Origin: Betaproteobacteria bacterium
GTDB taxonomy: Bacteria > Pseudomonadota > Gammaproteobacteria > Burkholderiales > Ferrovaceae
DNA length: 64,000 nt
Direction of reading: 5' to 3'
Assembly: GCA_028866015.1 (NCBI GenBank)
Contig: JAGWIW010000003.1
Span: 53,608-117,607, forward strand
Shown here: positions 11,249-22,665 of the stretch, piece by piece
How the letters are laid out: every line of letters starts with the position of its first letter
Position numbering within the stretch: position 1 is the stretch's first letter
Made by a program: the position numbers and the translations under genes
The notes under the pieces: model-generated
Database searches by the model: none
What the model saw: only the letters and a program-made list of their open reading frames with translations
Told to the model about the DNA's origin: nothing

Positions 11249-11476
11249 ATGTCCAAATTGCTGTCTGCCCTGACCGCTGCCGTTTTCGCCGCTGTCAGCC
11301 TGTCCGCCATCGCCGCTGACGCCCCCGCCCCTGCCAAGCCTGCAGCCGCCCCGATGGCCGCCCCCGCACCGGCAAGCGCAAAGGGCGCCAGCAAAGCTCC
11401 GGCTGCGAAACATGCCAAGAAAAAGGCAAGAAAGCATCATAAAAAAGCCAAGAAGTCGGCTCCCGCAGCAAAGTAA
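11249..11476 (+). CDS. Small exported Ala/Pro/Lys-rich protein
   Basis: A 75-residue protein of unknown function. Residues 1-23 form a signal peptide (MSKLLSALTAAVFAAVSLSAIA) with a likely cut after an AIA-type site. The mature part is low complexity: an Ala/Pro-rich stretch, then a strongly basic tail (KHAKKKARKHHKKAKK). The composition resembles acid-shock (Asr-like) and histone-like exported proteins, but no domain is recognisable. It has a good ribosome site (AGAGG, eight bases before ATG), its own promoter and its own terminator, so it is a genuine, probably well-expressed single gene. Residual uncertainty concerns only the function. Confidence 0.8.
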   Translation: MSKLLSALTAAVFAAVSLSAIAADAPAPAKPAAAPMAAPAPASAKGASKAPAAKHAKKKARKHHKKAKKSAPAAK

Positions 11477-11498
11477 GTCCGGCCCCGAAACCGGCATA

Positions 11499-11526
11499 AA
11501 AGGCAGGGGCAGCCCCCTGCCTTTTT
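11499..11526 (+). terminator. Intrinsic terminator after the small basic protein
   Basis: An 8-bp GC stem GGCAGGGG/CCCCTGCC (11502-11509, 11514-11521) with a 4-base loop is extended by three A-T pairs and ends in five T (11522-11526). It lies 22 bases after the stop codon, just before mnmA. Confidence 0.9.
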
Positions 11527-11560
11527 CATTTCCAGACCAACGTACCCGCAGTTCCAAGCC

Positions 11561-12619
11561 ATGACCAAGCCCCGTGTCGTCGTCGGACTTTCCGGCGGCG
11601 TAGATTCTTCAGTATCCGCACTTCTGCTCAAAGAGCAGGGCTATGAGGTGATCGGCCTGTTCATGAAAAACTGGGAGGACGACCCCCACTGCAATGCACG
11701 CGAAGACCTGGTGGATGCCGTGTCGGTGGCGGACCTGCTGGACATTGAGATGGAAGCGGTCAACTTTTCTGCCGAATACCGCGAGCGGGTATTCCAGAAT
11801 TTCCTTGCCGAGTACCAGGCCGGTCGCACCCCCAATCCAGACATCCTGTGCAACTCGGAAATCAAGTTCAAGGCGTTTCTCGACCATGCCCTCAGCCTGG
11901 GGGCCGAGTTCATTGCCACCGGCCACTATGCCCGGGTACGCAATACCGGCGACCATTATGAACTGCTGAGGGGGCGCGATCCTTCCAAGGACCAAAGCTA
12001 TTTTCTATACCGGCTCAATCAGGCCCAGCTGTCGCGCACCCTATTCCCGGTGGGAGATCTCCTCAAGTCCGAAGTGCGCGCCATCGCCCGCAAGGCCGGA
12101 CTGCCGACTGCAGGAAAAAAAGACAGCACCGGCATCTGCTTCATCGGGGAGCGCCCGTTCAGGGAATTCCTGCAGCGCTACCTGCCCATCACCCCAGGGC
12201 CCATGAAAACCCCCGAGGGCACTGTCGTGGGCCAACACCAGGGACTGATGTATTACACCATTGGCCAGCGCCAGGGCCTTGGCATTGGGGGGGCAGGAGA
12301 AGCCTGGTATGTGGCCGGCAAGGAGCTTGAGCAAAACACCCTGGTGGTGGTTCAGGGGCACAGCCATCCCTCATTGCAGAAAGGCTGGCTGGAAGCGGAC
12401 CAGCTGTCCTGGATCGCCGAAACACCTCCGGAAGCCCGTGCCGGGTACGGCGCCAAAAGCCGCTACCGTCAGCAGGACGCGGCCTGCGCCTTGGCGTTTG
12501 AAGACCCTGCCTCCCTCACCCTGCAATTCAGTGAACCCCAGTGGGCCATCACCCCGGGGCAGTCCGCCGTGCTCTACCAGGGCGAAGTCTGCCTGGGCGG
12601 CGGCATCATCACCGCCTAG
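11561..12619 (+). CDS. mnmA: tRNA-specific 2-thiouridylase MnmA
   Basis: Inserts sulfur at C2 of the wobble uridine (s2U34) in tRNA-Lys, -Glu and -Gln, using ATP and a persulfide relay. The 352-residue protein shows the PP-loop [15 protein letters not shown] near the N-terminus, FMKNWEDD, the first catalytic cysteine in [14 protein letters not shown], and the second in [13 protein letters not shown]. Length and motifs are complete. The stop TAG shares a palindromic CTAG with the stop of the converging glutathione transferase gene, so the coding regions overlap by four bases. Confidence 0.97.
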   Translation: MTKPRVVVGLSGGVDSSVSALLLKEQGYEVIGLFMKNWEDDPHCNAREDLVDAVSVADLLDIEMEAVNFSAEYRERVFQNFLAEYQAGRTPNPDILCNSEIKFKAFLDHALSLGAEFIATGHYARVRNTGDHYELLRGRDPSKDQSYFLYRLNQAQLSRTLFPVGDLLKSEVRAIARKAGLPTAGKKDSTGICFIGERPFREFLQRYLPITPGPMKTPEGTVVGQHQGLMYYTIGQRQGLGIGGAGEAWYVAGKELEQNTLVVVQGHSHPSLQKGWLEADQLSWIAETPPEARAGYGAKSRYRQQDAACALAFEDPASLTLQFSEPQWAITPGQSAVLYQGEVCLGGGIITA

Positions 12620-13224
12620 GGGTTGGGCGGCGTTTCCTTGAAGGATTTGCGCTGGGCCAGCTTGTTGGCCAGCGCATCGAGGTTGGGATGTCGCTTGCGC
12701 CAGTCGAGGTCGGGGAAGCGGAAATCGAGCCAGAACAACATGCAGCCGGTGGCAATGTCCGACAGGTTCATGGCATCGGCCGTACACCAGGCCCTCTGGC
12801 CCAGCTCACGGGACATCAGGGCCAGGCCCCGCTCCATCTTGCCGCGCTGCCTGTCCAGCCAGGCCTGGCTGCGCTCGTTTTCAGGCCGGCGCAGTTCCAG
12901 CACGATCGCCACTCCCGCATCCAGAATGCCGTCTGCCAGTGCTTCCCAGCGCTTTACCAGCGCACGCTCGCGGGTAGGTTCAGGAATGAGGTGACCCACC
13001 GGGCTGATGGCATCCAGGTATTCGGTAATGACCTGCGAGTCAAACAGGCACACGCCGTCATCAAGCACCAGGGCCGGAATTTTGCCCAGGGGGTTGTACT
13101 GTTCGATGGGCGGCGGCGAGCCCGTCATGCAGTCGGAAACAAACTCGAAATCGATATGCTTTTCCAGCAGCACGACGCGCACCTTGCGCGCGAAAGGGCT
13201 TGTGACAGAACCGAGAAGCTTCAT
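12616..13224 (-). CDS. Glutathione S-transferase family protein
   Basis: A 202-residue two-domain protein. The thioredoxin-fold half starts [22 protein letters not shown], the Ser in TSPF being the usual activating position, and contains [14 protein letters not shown] (cis-Pro) and [12 protein letters not shown] (glutathione gamma-glutamyl contacts). The helical half carries a GST-C pattern with [16 protein letters not shown]. It resembles the YibF-type GSTs of proteobacteria; substrates are unknown. It converges on mnmA with overlapping stop codons. Confidence 0.9.
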   Translation of the reverse strand: MKLLGSVTSPFARKVRVVLLEKHIDFEFVSDCMTGSPPPIEQYNPLGKIPALVLDDGVCLFDSQVITEYLDAISPVGHLIPEPTRERALVKRWEALADGILDAGVAIVLELRRPENERSQAWLDRQRGKMERGLALMSRELGQRAWCTADAMNLSDIATGCMLFWLDFRFPDLDWRKRHPNLDALANKLAQRKSFKETPPNP

Positions 13225-13337
13225 GGGCTACAGCCTTCCTCATGGACGAACAGGAACGGGATTATAGCACCGGGCCTTTCCCCTGCTTTTTGGGCTCCTC
13301 GCCAGGGTCCGGCATGGCCGCCCCAGATTTCCTGTAA

Positions 13338-14750
<1,413 letters not shown>

Positions 14751-14756
14751 AAGGAA

Positions 14757-15404
14757 TCAGGCCCGCTTCCTGAAGCGGGCCCATATTGCGGCCACCGCCA
14801 GGGGCAGCAGGGTGATGGCCACAATCCCCGCAATCATGAAACTCAGGTTGTTTTTGATGAACGGCACATTGCCAAAGAAGTAACCCGTCATCAGCAGCGA
14901 CACCACCCACAGGAAAGCACCCAGGGCATTGAATGCCATGAATCGGGAGTGACTCATGTCGCCCACCCCGGCCACGAAAGGGGCATAGGTGCGCAGGATG
15001 GGCAGAAAGCGGGATATCACCACCGTCTTACCGCCGTGACGTTCGTAGAATGCATGAGCTTCGGCAAGATGGCGCGGATTGAACAGGCGTGACTTTTCCC
15101 AGTGGAACACCTTGGGACCCAGCCAGCGACCGATCTGGAAGTTAAGCAGATTGCCCAGGAACGCGGCTGCGGTGAGCGACACGATCAGCATCGGCAAATT
15201 GAACACCGCGTGTCCGGTGGTGTCCAGGGCCGCCACGGCCCCGGCCACGAACAGCAGGGTATCTCCCGGCAGGAACGGTGCGATGACCAGGCCGGTTTCG
15301 CTGAAGATGATCAGGAACAGGATGATGTACGCTGCATATCCGTACTCCTGGCTTAAAAGCAGGAGCTGGCTGTCGAGGTGCTGCAGGAAATGAAAAATGG
15401 CCAA
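14757..15404 (-). CDS. DedA family inner-membrane protein
   Basis: A 215-residue polytopic protein. DedA/VTT family members transport or scramble lipids (undecaprenyl phosphate or phosphatidylethanolamine in studied cases). Typical motifs are ETGLVIAPFLPGDTLLFVAG (re-entrant loop with the acidic residue), FLGNLLNFQIGRWLG, and HGGKTVVISRFLPILRTYAPFVAGVG with the conserved arginines. It lies 14 bases after secF on the same strand and ends seven bases from the converging purB, so it is probably the last gene of the queA-tgt-yajC-secD-secF-dedA transcript. Confidence 0.92.
   Translation of the reverse strand: MAIFHFLQHLDSQLLLLSQEYGYAAYIILFLIIFSETGLVIAPFLPGDTLLFVAGAVAALDTTGHAVFNLPMLIVSLTAAAFLGNLLNFQIGRWLGPKVFHWEKSRLFNPRHLAEAHAFYERHGGKTVVISRFLPILRTYAPFVAGVGDMSHSRFMAFNALGAFLWVVSLLMTGYFFGNVPFIKNNLSFMIAGIVAITLLPLAVAAIWARFRKRA
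14760..14781. terminator. Hairpin inside the last codons of dedA, between converging genes
   Basis: A 9-bp perfect stem GGCCCGCTT/AAGCGGGCC with a 4-base loop lies just inside the dedA C-terminus (coding ARFRKRA) and ten bases after the purB stop. There is no T run on the plus strand; leftward it is followed by TGATTCCTTT, only weakly U-rich. It may attenuate or stabilise 3' ends in both directions. Confidence 0.4.
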
Positions 15405-15418
15405 TGGTGCGGTCTGCT

Positions 15419-16354
15419 TCAGGCGCCTTCCGCTTCACGCGCAGGCTTTTTCTCGGCAACCACGAAATCGGCCCGCGTCATCCCCAGCCACATGGCAATG
15501 GGACTGGCCACCAGCACCGAGGAATAAATCCCGAACACAATGCCGATGGTGAGGGCCAGCGCAAAGTAGTGAAGGGCTTCACCGCCGAAAAAAAGCATGG
15601 ACGTGACCATGAGCTGGGTACAGCCATGGGTGATGATGGTGCGGCTCATGGTGCGCGTGATGGCGTTGTCGATGACCTGCGGCACGGAAGCGCCGCGCAT
15701 TTTGCGGAAATTTTCGCGCACCCGGTCAAACACCACGACCGATTCGTTGACCGAATAGCCCAGGATGGCCAGCACAGCCGCCAGCACGGAAAGCGAGAAC
15801 TCCCACTGGAAAAAGGCAAAGAACCCCAGAATGATCACCACGTCATGCAGGTTGGCCACGATGGTGGCCACTGCCGGACGCCAGCGGAAGCGCAGTGACA
15901 GGTACACCACGATGCCCAGCGATACGAACAGGAGCGCAGCCGATCCGTCCTTCACGAGTTCGTCGCCCACCTGAGGACCCACGAATTCCACCCGGCGCAC
16001 CTGGGCGGTAGGGTCGGCCTGGCGCAGGGAGGCCATCACCTGATCCGAAAGCTTGGCAGTGGTCAGGCCTTTTTTGAGGGGCAGGCGAATCAGGACGTCA
16101 TGGGAAGTGCCGAAATTCTGGACATTGGCATCGGCAAAACCCAGGGCGGCAAGCGCAGTGCGGATTTTTCCCACGTCCGCTGTGTCGCCATAGTTGACTT
16201 CCATGACCGTTCCGCCCGTGAAATCTACCGAGAAATTGAGGCCCCGGGAAAACAGGAAAAACACTGCCAGCACGAACGTCACCAGGGAAATGGCGGTGGT
16301 GTACCGCCCCCAGCTCATGAAAGGAATGTCTTTGCGGATACGGAAAAATTCCAT
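15419..16354 (-). CDS. secF: Protein translocase subunit SecF
   Basis: RND-type inner-membrane partner of SecD that uses the proton gradient to finish export. The 311 residues contain a first membrane segment, the periplasmic domain starting FSVDFTGGTVMEVNY, and five further helices with LGYSVNESVVVFDRVRENFR, the SecF signature. It directly follows secD (17-base gap). Confidence 0.96.
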   Translation of the reverse strand: MEFFRIRKDIPFMSWGRYTTAISLVTFVLAVFFLFSRGLNFSVDFTGGTVMEVNYGDTADVGKIRTALAALGFADANVQNFGTSHDVLIRLPLKKGLTTAKLSDQVMASLRQADPTAQVRRVEFVGPQVGDELVKDGSAALLFVSLGIVVYLSLRFRWRPAVATIVANLHDVVIILGFFAFFQWEFSLSVLAAVLAILGYSVNESVVVFDRVRENFRKMRGASVPQVIDNAITRTMSRTIITHGCTQLMVTSMLFFGGEALHYFALALTIGIVFGIYSSVLVASPIAMWLGMTRADFVVAEKKPAREAEGA

Positions 16355-16371
16355 GGCTCTTCTCTTCTCGC

Positions 16372-18228
16372 TTAGCGGGACTTATGTTGCCAGTCCACGT
16401 TGCCGATGGACAATTTTTCGATTTTGCGCCGTCTGCCGTAGATCAGGTTGACCAGGCTGCGCGACACGATCACGGCGCTGAACATGGAGGTCAGGATCCC
16501 CAGCACCAGCACCACAGCAAAGCCTTTCACCGGGCCGGAACCGAAAGCAAACAGGGCAATGCCGGCAATGCCCGTGGTTACGTTCGAATCCAGGATGGTG
16601 CCAAATGCCCGGTCATACCCGGCATGGATGGCTGCCCCGGGCGAATTGCCGCTGCGCAGCTCCTCCCGGATCCGCTCGTTGATGAGCACGTTGGCATCGA
16701 TTGCCATGCCGACCGTGAGCGCAATCCCTGCCATGCCCGGCAAGGTCAACGTGGCCTGCAGCAACGACAGCAAACCCACCAGCAGCAAAACATTGATGGC
16801 CAGCGAGGCCACTGAAATAACGCCAAACAGCAGATAGTAAATCGTCATGAAGATGGCGATTGCGGAAAAACCGATCCAGGTTGAGTGGAATCCGCGGGCG
16901 ATGTTTTCAGCCCCAAGGCTCGGTCCCACAGTGCGCTCTTCGATGAAATCCATGGGTGCGGCCAGCGCTCCCGCCCGCAACAGCAGGGCGAGGTCATTCG
17001 CTTCCTTCGGGCTGCGCAATCCGGTGATCTGGAAGCGCGCTCCAAGCTCGTCCTGGATGGTGGCCACGCTGATTGCTTCGGTCCTCCCTTTCTCGATGAG
17101 CAGGATGGCCATGCGCTTCTTGAGGTTTTCGCGGGACACTTCGCGAATCACGCGCGCGCCCTTGCTGTCCATGCTGATGTTGACCGAAGGCCGGTTGGTC
17201 TGGGAATCGAAGCCGGCACCGGCATCGGTAATGACATCGCCGGTGAGGACCACCTGCTTTTTGACGAAAACCGGCAGGCCGTTGCGCTCCTGTACCAGAT
17301 CATCGCCAAAAGGCGGCGTATCGGTTGCTGAAACCGGCCCCGGGTGGTCTTCATCCACCAGCCGGATCTCCAGGGTGGCCGTGCGGCCGATGATGTCCTT
17401 GGCTTTGGCGGTATCCTGAACGCCCGGCAGTTGGACAATGATGCGATCCGTACCCTGCTGCTGGATGATGGGCTCCTTGGCGCCCAGTTCGTTCACCCGG
17501 TTGCGCAGGGCCAGGATGTTCTGCTTGAGGGCCTGGTCCTGGATGTTGACGAGTGCTTCCTGCTTGAGGGCTGCAGTGATGGCGAGGTCGTTGCCAAAGC
17601 CTTCGTCCTTCAGCAGCAGATCCCGAAATTCGCCGTCCAGCGCCTGGTGCGCCGTGGTGCGCGTGGCCTGGTCATGGAAATGCAGCGTGATGCGCGAGCC
17701 ATCCCGGCTGATGCCGTCGTAATAAACACGCTTGTCGCGCAGGGTACTGCGCATTTCGGAGGCATAGCTGTCGAGCCGCTTGTTCACGGCAGCCTTCATG
17801 TCCACCTGCAGCAGGAAATGCACCCCGCCGGACAGGTCAAGCCCAAGGTACATGGGCAATGCGCCCAGCGAAGACAGCCAGTGCGGAGAGTTGGGCACCA
17901 GATTGAGCGCCACCACGTACCCCGGCTGCTGACCTTCCGGATTGAGTGCCCGATCCACGATATCGCGAGCCTTGAGCTGCAAATCCGTATTGGCAAAACG
18001 CACCTTGATGCCGCTCTCGTCCAGCGTTGCCCGCGTGTAGGCAAGGCCGGCATCGTGCAGGACCTGCTCGACGCGGGCCTCGAGCGCCCCATCCACTTTG
18101 GCGGTGACGCCCTGGGCGGATATCTGTACCGCGGGGGACTGCCCATAGAAATTCGGCAGCGTGTACAACAATCCCAGCGCCAGCGCCAGGATCACCAGGG
18201 CGTTTTTCCAGAGCGGATATTTGTTCAT
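16372..18228 (-). CDS. secD: Protein translocase subunit SecD
   Basis: A 618-residue export motor subunit. After an N-terminal membrane helix (WKNALVILALALGLLYTLP) comes the large P1 domain, with LGLDLSGGVHFLLQVDM near residue 125, then helices 2-6 with the RND motif LTVGMAIDANVLINERIREE. Length is as in E. coli SecD (615). It lies between yajC (six-base gap) and secF in the normal order. Confidence 0.97.
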   Translation of the reverse strand: MNKYPLWKNALVILALALGLLYTLPNFYGQSPAVQISAQGVTAKVDGALEARVEQVLHDAGLAYTRATLDESGIKVRFANTDLQLKARDIVDRALNPEGQQPGYVVALNLVPNSPHWLSSLGALPMYLGLDLSGGVHFLLQVDMKAAVNKRLDSYASEMRSTLRDKRVYYDGISRDGSRITLHFHDQATRTTAHQALDGEFRDLLLKDEGFGNDLAITAALKQEALVNIQDQALKQNILALRNRVNELGAKEPIIQQQGTDRIIVQLPGVQDTAKAKDIIGRTATLEIRLVDEDHPGPVSATDTPPFGDDLVQERNGLPVFVKKQVVLTGDVITDAGAGFDSQTNRPSVNISMDSKGARVIREVSRENLKKRMAILLIEKGRTEAISVATIQDELGARFQITGLRSPKEANDLALLLRAGALAAPMDFIEERTVGPSLGAENIARGFHSTWIGFSAIAIFMTIYYLLFGVISVASLAINVLLLVGLLSLLQATLTLPGMAGIALTVGMAIDANVLINERIREELRSGNSPGAAIHAGYDRAFGTILDSNVTTGIAGIALFAFGSGPVKGFAVVLVLGILTSMFSAVIVSRSLVNLIYGRRRKIEKLSIGNVDWQHKSR

Positions 18229-18234
18229 TTGCGC

Positions 18235-18552
18235 TTACTGCATCGTGCCTTTGGGCAGCAGGGTACCCACGGCGGCGCGCTGAACCTGGATGGTGACGCC
18301 CTTGGCCACTTCCAGTTGCACCTTGTTGGCATCCATATCCACGATCTTGCCCATGATGCCCGCCACCACCACTTCATCGCCCCGGCTCAAGGCTTCGAGC
18401 ATGGCTTTCTGCTCCTTCTGCCGCTTGAGCTGCGGACGGATCATCATGAAATAAAGGACTGCGAACATGATCACGATGAAAATCAGGTTCATGCCCAGGT
18501 CGGGTGCAGCAGCAGCGCCGTTGTCGGCGAAAGCATTCTCAATCAGTGCCAT
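18235..18552 (-). CDS. yajC: Preprotein translocase accessory subunit YajC
   Basis: A 105-residue protein with one membrane helix (LIFIVIMFAVLYFMMIRPQLKRQKEQK) and the conserved cytoplasmic part LSRGDEVVVAGIMGKIVDM, both diagnostic of YajC. It associates with SecDF. It follows tgt by 30 bases and precedes secD by six. Confidence 0.96.
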   Translation of the reverse strand: MALIENAFADNGAAAAPDLGMNLIFIVIMFAVLYFMMIRPQLKRQKEQKAMLEALSRGDEVVVAGIMGKIVDMDANKVQLEVAKGVTIQVQRAAVGTLLPKGTMQ

Positions 18553-18582
18553 GATGGCCTCCCAGAAACAAACTGCGGGATT

Positions 18583-20723
<2,141 letters not shown>

Positions 20724-20752
20724 GATCTAACCTGCTATGATAGCGGGTTCCT

Positions 20753-20839
20753 GCCCGGGTGGCGAAATTGGTAGACGCATCAGACTCAAAATCTGACGCT
20801 GGCGACAGTGTGCCGGTTCGAGTCCGGCCCCGGGCACCA
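20753..20839 (+). tRNA. tRNA-Leu, anticodon CAA
   Basis: An 87-base class II tRNA. The acceptor stem GCCCGGG pairs with CCCGGGC, and the CCA end is encoded. The D-loop has GGTAGACGC, the anticodon stem TCAGA/TCTGA encloses CTCAAAA giving CAA (decodes UUG), a long variable arm follows, and the T-arm has GGTTCGAGTCC. A TATGAT hexamer at 20736-20741 may be its -10. No duplicated 3' end that could mark an integration site was noticed elsewhere in the window. Confidence 0.97.
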
Positions 20840-20928
20840 CTCCTCCAGAACACCGGGTCCGCCCCTGCATCACTGCTGATCCGTCATCCCTGCTTCCGGG
20901 TTTTTCGACACTGCACCAGCATGGCCGG

Positions 20929-21264
20929 CTAGGTCTTCTTCACAAACTCAGATTTCAGGCCCATGGCGCCAATACCGTCGATTTTGCAATCGATGTCGTG
21001 ATCGCCTTCCACAAGGCGGATGTTTCGGACCTTGGTGCCCACCTTGACCACCAGCGACGAACCCTTGACCTTGAGATCCTTGATCACTGTCACCGAGTCG
21101 CCGTCCTGCAGAACGTTACCAACGGCGTCGCGCACCACGCGCACTTCCTCTGCCAGTGCCGCCGCGGCCTTCGGCCACTCGTGCGCGCACTCGGGGCAGA
21201 CGAACATCTCGCCATCTTCGTAGGTGTATTCGGAGTTGCATTTGGGGCAGCGCGGCAGGGTCAT
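20929..21264 (-). CDS. yjdM: PhnA/YjdM family zinc-ribbon protein
   Basis: A 111-residue protein, the same length as E. coli YjdM (formerly PhnA). The N-terminal zinc ribbon is [21 protein letters not shown]; the C-terminal SH3-like part contains [19 protein letters not shown] and [19 protein letters not shown]. Despite the old name, a role in phosphonate use is not established. It stands alone, divergent from the next gene. Confidence 0.94.
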   Translation of the reverse strand: MTLPRCPKCNSEYTYEDGEMFVCPECAHEWPKAAAALAEEVRVVRDAVGNVLQDGDSVTVIKDLKVKGSSLVVKVGTKVRNIRLVEGDHDIDCKIDGIGAMGLKSEFVKKT

Positions 21265-21438
21265 CGTCGTTTCCTGAAAATAGCAAGGCCCGCATTGCTG
21301 CGTGCCTTGTGGTGTCTGGTCTGCCTATTTTATCAATCCCGGGAACCCGCCGGTTGTGCGGGTCACCGAGGACAGCGACCTTTCGATGAAAGCGAAACAG
21401 GCGGATAATTTTGGCATTGCACTTTGCCGGGGAAACCA

Positions 21439-21864
21439 ATGAGCGACTGCTGTTCTTCAACTGGATGCGGCACCAGTCATCGAAAGAAACGCCACTGCCC
21501 TGCCAATGGGCGGGAATACCCTGAAGTGTCGGTGCGAACCATCTCGCACCATATCCTCGGCGCATGGGAATGGCCATTCAGCGCAACCCACTATTATTTC
21601 TGCGATGACCCTCAGTGCGAAGTCAAATATTTCGGAGACGACGGTTCAGTCATCCTCAAATCGCAACTGCGAACGAGTGCCGGGATAAAAGCGGGTGCCA
21701 ACGAGGACCTTCTTTGCTACTGCTACGGCATCAGCAAGGAGGATTTTCATCGCAACCCGGCCACCAGGGAATTCGTGATTGCGCAGACCAAGGCAGGATT
21801 ATGCTCGTGTAAAACCAGCAATCCGTCTGGGCGGTGCTGTCTGAAGGACTTTCCAAAATCCTAG
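21439..21864 (+). CDS. CopZ N-terminal-domain-like (2Fe-2S)/zinc protein
   Basis: A 141-residue cysteine-rich protein. Cysteines occur as CC and GC near residues 4-10, one at about residue 20, CDDPQC near the middle, then LLCYCYGISKED, GLCSC and GRCC. The CYC and C-S-C pattern with FGDDGSV resembles the N-terminal domain of archaeal CopZ, which binds a [2Fe-2S] cluster and zinc; the copper-binding HMA domain found there is absent. The start at 21439 (MSDCCSSTGC) follows GGGGA by nine bases; an ATG five codons upstream is possible. A metal-handling or redox role is inferred. Confidence 0.75.
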   Translation: MSDCCSSTGCGTSHRKKRHCPANGREYPEVSVRTISHHILGAWEWPFSATHYYFCDDPQCEVKYFGDDGSVILKSQLRTSAGIKAGANEDLLCYCYGISKEDFHRNPATREFVIAQTKAGLCSCKTSNPSGRCCLKDFPKS

Positions 21865-21985
21865 TGATAAACTGATTTGAATCGGATGCAGGAACTGACT
21901 ACCGACCCAGCACAGGCGTTAGCGTTTTGGATTGAATTCGGCAGTAATGAATGGGCTGCCGGCACCAAACAGATTGGCCGTGGAA

Positions 21986-22013
21986 TTGGGTACATCAGGG
22001 TTTGCACTATAAT
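21986..22013 (+). promoter_or_regulatory. Candidate promoter upstream of arfB
   Basis: TTGGGT (21986-21991) and a consensus TATAAT (22008-22013) have a 16-base spacer. Transcription would begin near 22020, leaving about 134 untranslated bases before arfB at 22154; a short RNA in the leader is possible but unsupported. The rest of the 289-base gap shows nothing recognisable. Confidence 0.4.
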
Positions 22014-22153
22014 TAGCCAGATAACCCCCTAGCCCTATCTGACACCATCACCACCGTTCCCAACCCTGTTTCAATGGATTTCATGGCCCCCCCCGGATTG
22101 CAGTACGACAACGCGATAAGTTTTGGCCTTGCGGGTGCAGGGGACATCTAGCC

Positions 22154-22558
22154 ATGCACCACCACATCTCGATCTCCCCTGAGGACATCATCATCACGGC
22201 AGTTCGCGCCCAAGGGGCCGGTGGACAGAACGTCAACAAGGTATCCTCGGCTGCCCACCTGAGATTCGATATCAGGAGTTCATCACTGCCGGCATCCATC
22301 AAGGAACGGTTGTTGAATTTGGAGGATCAGCGCATCACTCAAGGTGGCCTTGTCATTATCAAGGCACAAAAGCACCGGACTCTGGATCAGAATCGCAGGG
22401 AAGCCATCGATCGGTTGCAAAAACTGGTCAACAGCGTGGCCATTCCACCCAAATTGCGCCGCCCGACCAAACCAACGCGAGGTTCCGTGGAACGGCGTCT
22501 GGAAAGCAAAGCCAGGCGTTCGGCAGCCAAATCCAACAGGAATCGCGTTGAGGCGTGA
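22154..22558 (+). CDS. arfB: Alternative ribosome-rescue factor / peptidyl-tRNA hydrolase ArfB
   Basis: Releases nascent chains from ribosomes stalled at mRNA ends without needing a stop codon. The 134-residue protein has the release-factor GGQ motif (GAGGQNVNK, Gly-Gly-Gln at 23-25) and a long basic C-terminal tail (RRLESKARRSAAKSNRNR) that in E. coli ArfB enters the empty mRNA channel. The length is close to E. coli ArfB (140), much shorter than a class-I release factor because the codon-recognition domain is absent. Confidence 0.94.
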   Translation: MHHHISISPEDIIITAVRAQGAGGQNVNKVSSAAHLRFDIRSSSLPASIKERLLNLEDQRITQGGLVIIKAQKHRTLDQNRREAIDRLQKLVNSVAIPPKLRRPTKPTRGSVERRLESKARRSAAKSNRNRVEA

Positions 22559-22665
22559 ATCCACCCCTTTCGTCGCCACGGCTACCCACCGAAGGTTCTA
22601 TGCCACTCCTCAATGGAGAAAATTCCACTTCCAACTTTCCCTAACCGGTGGGGGGATTACCCAGC

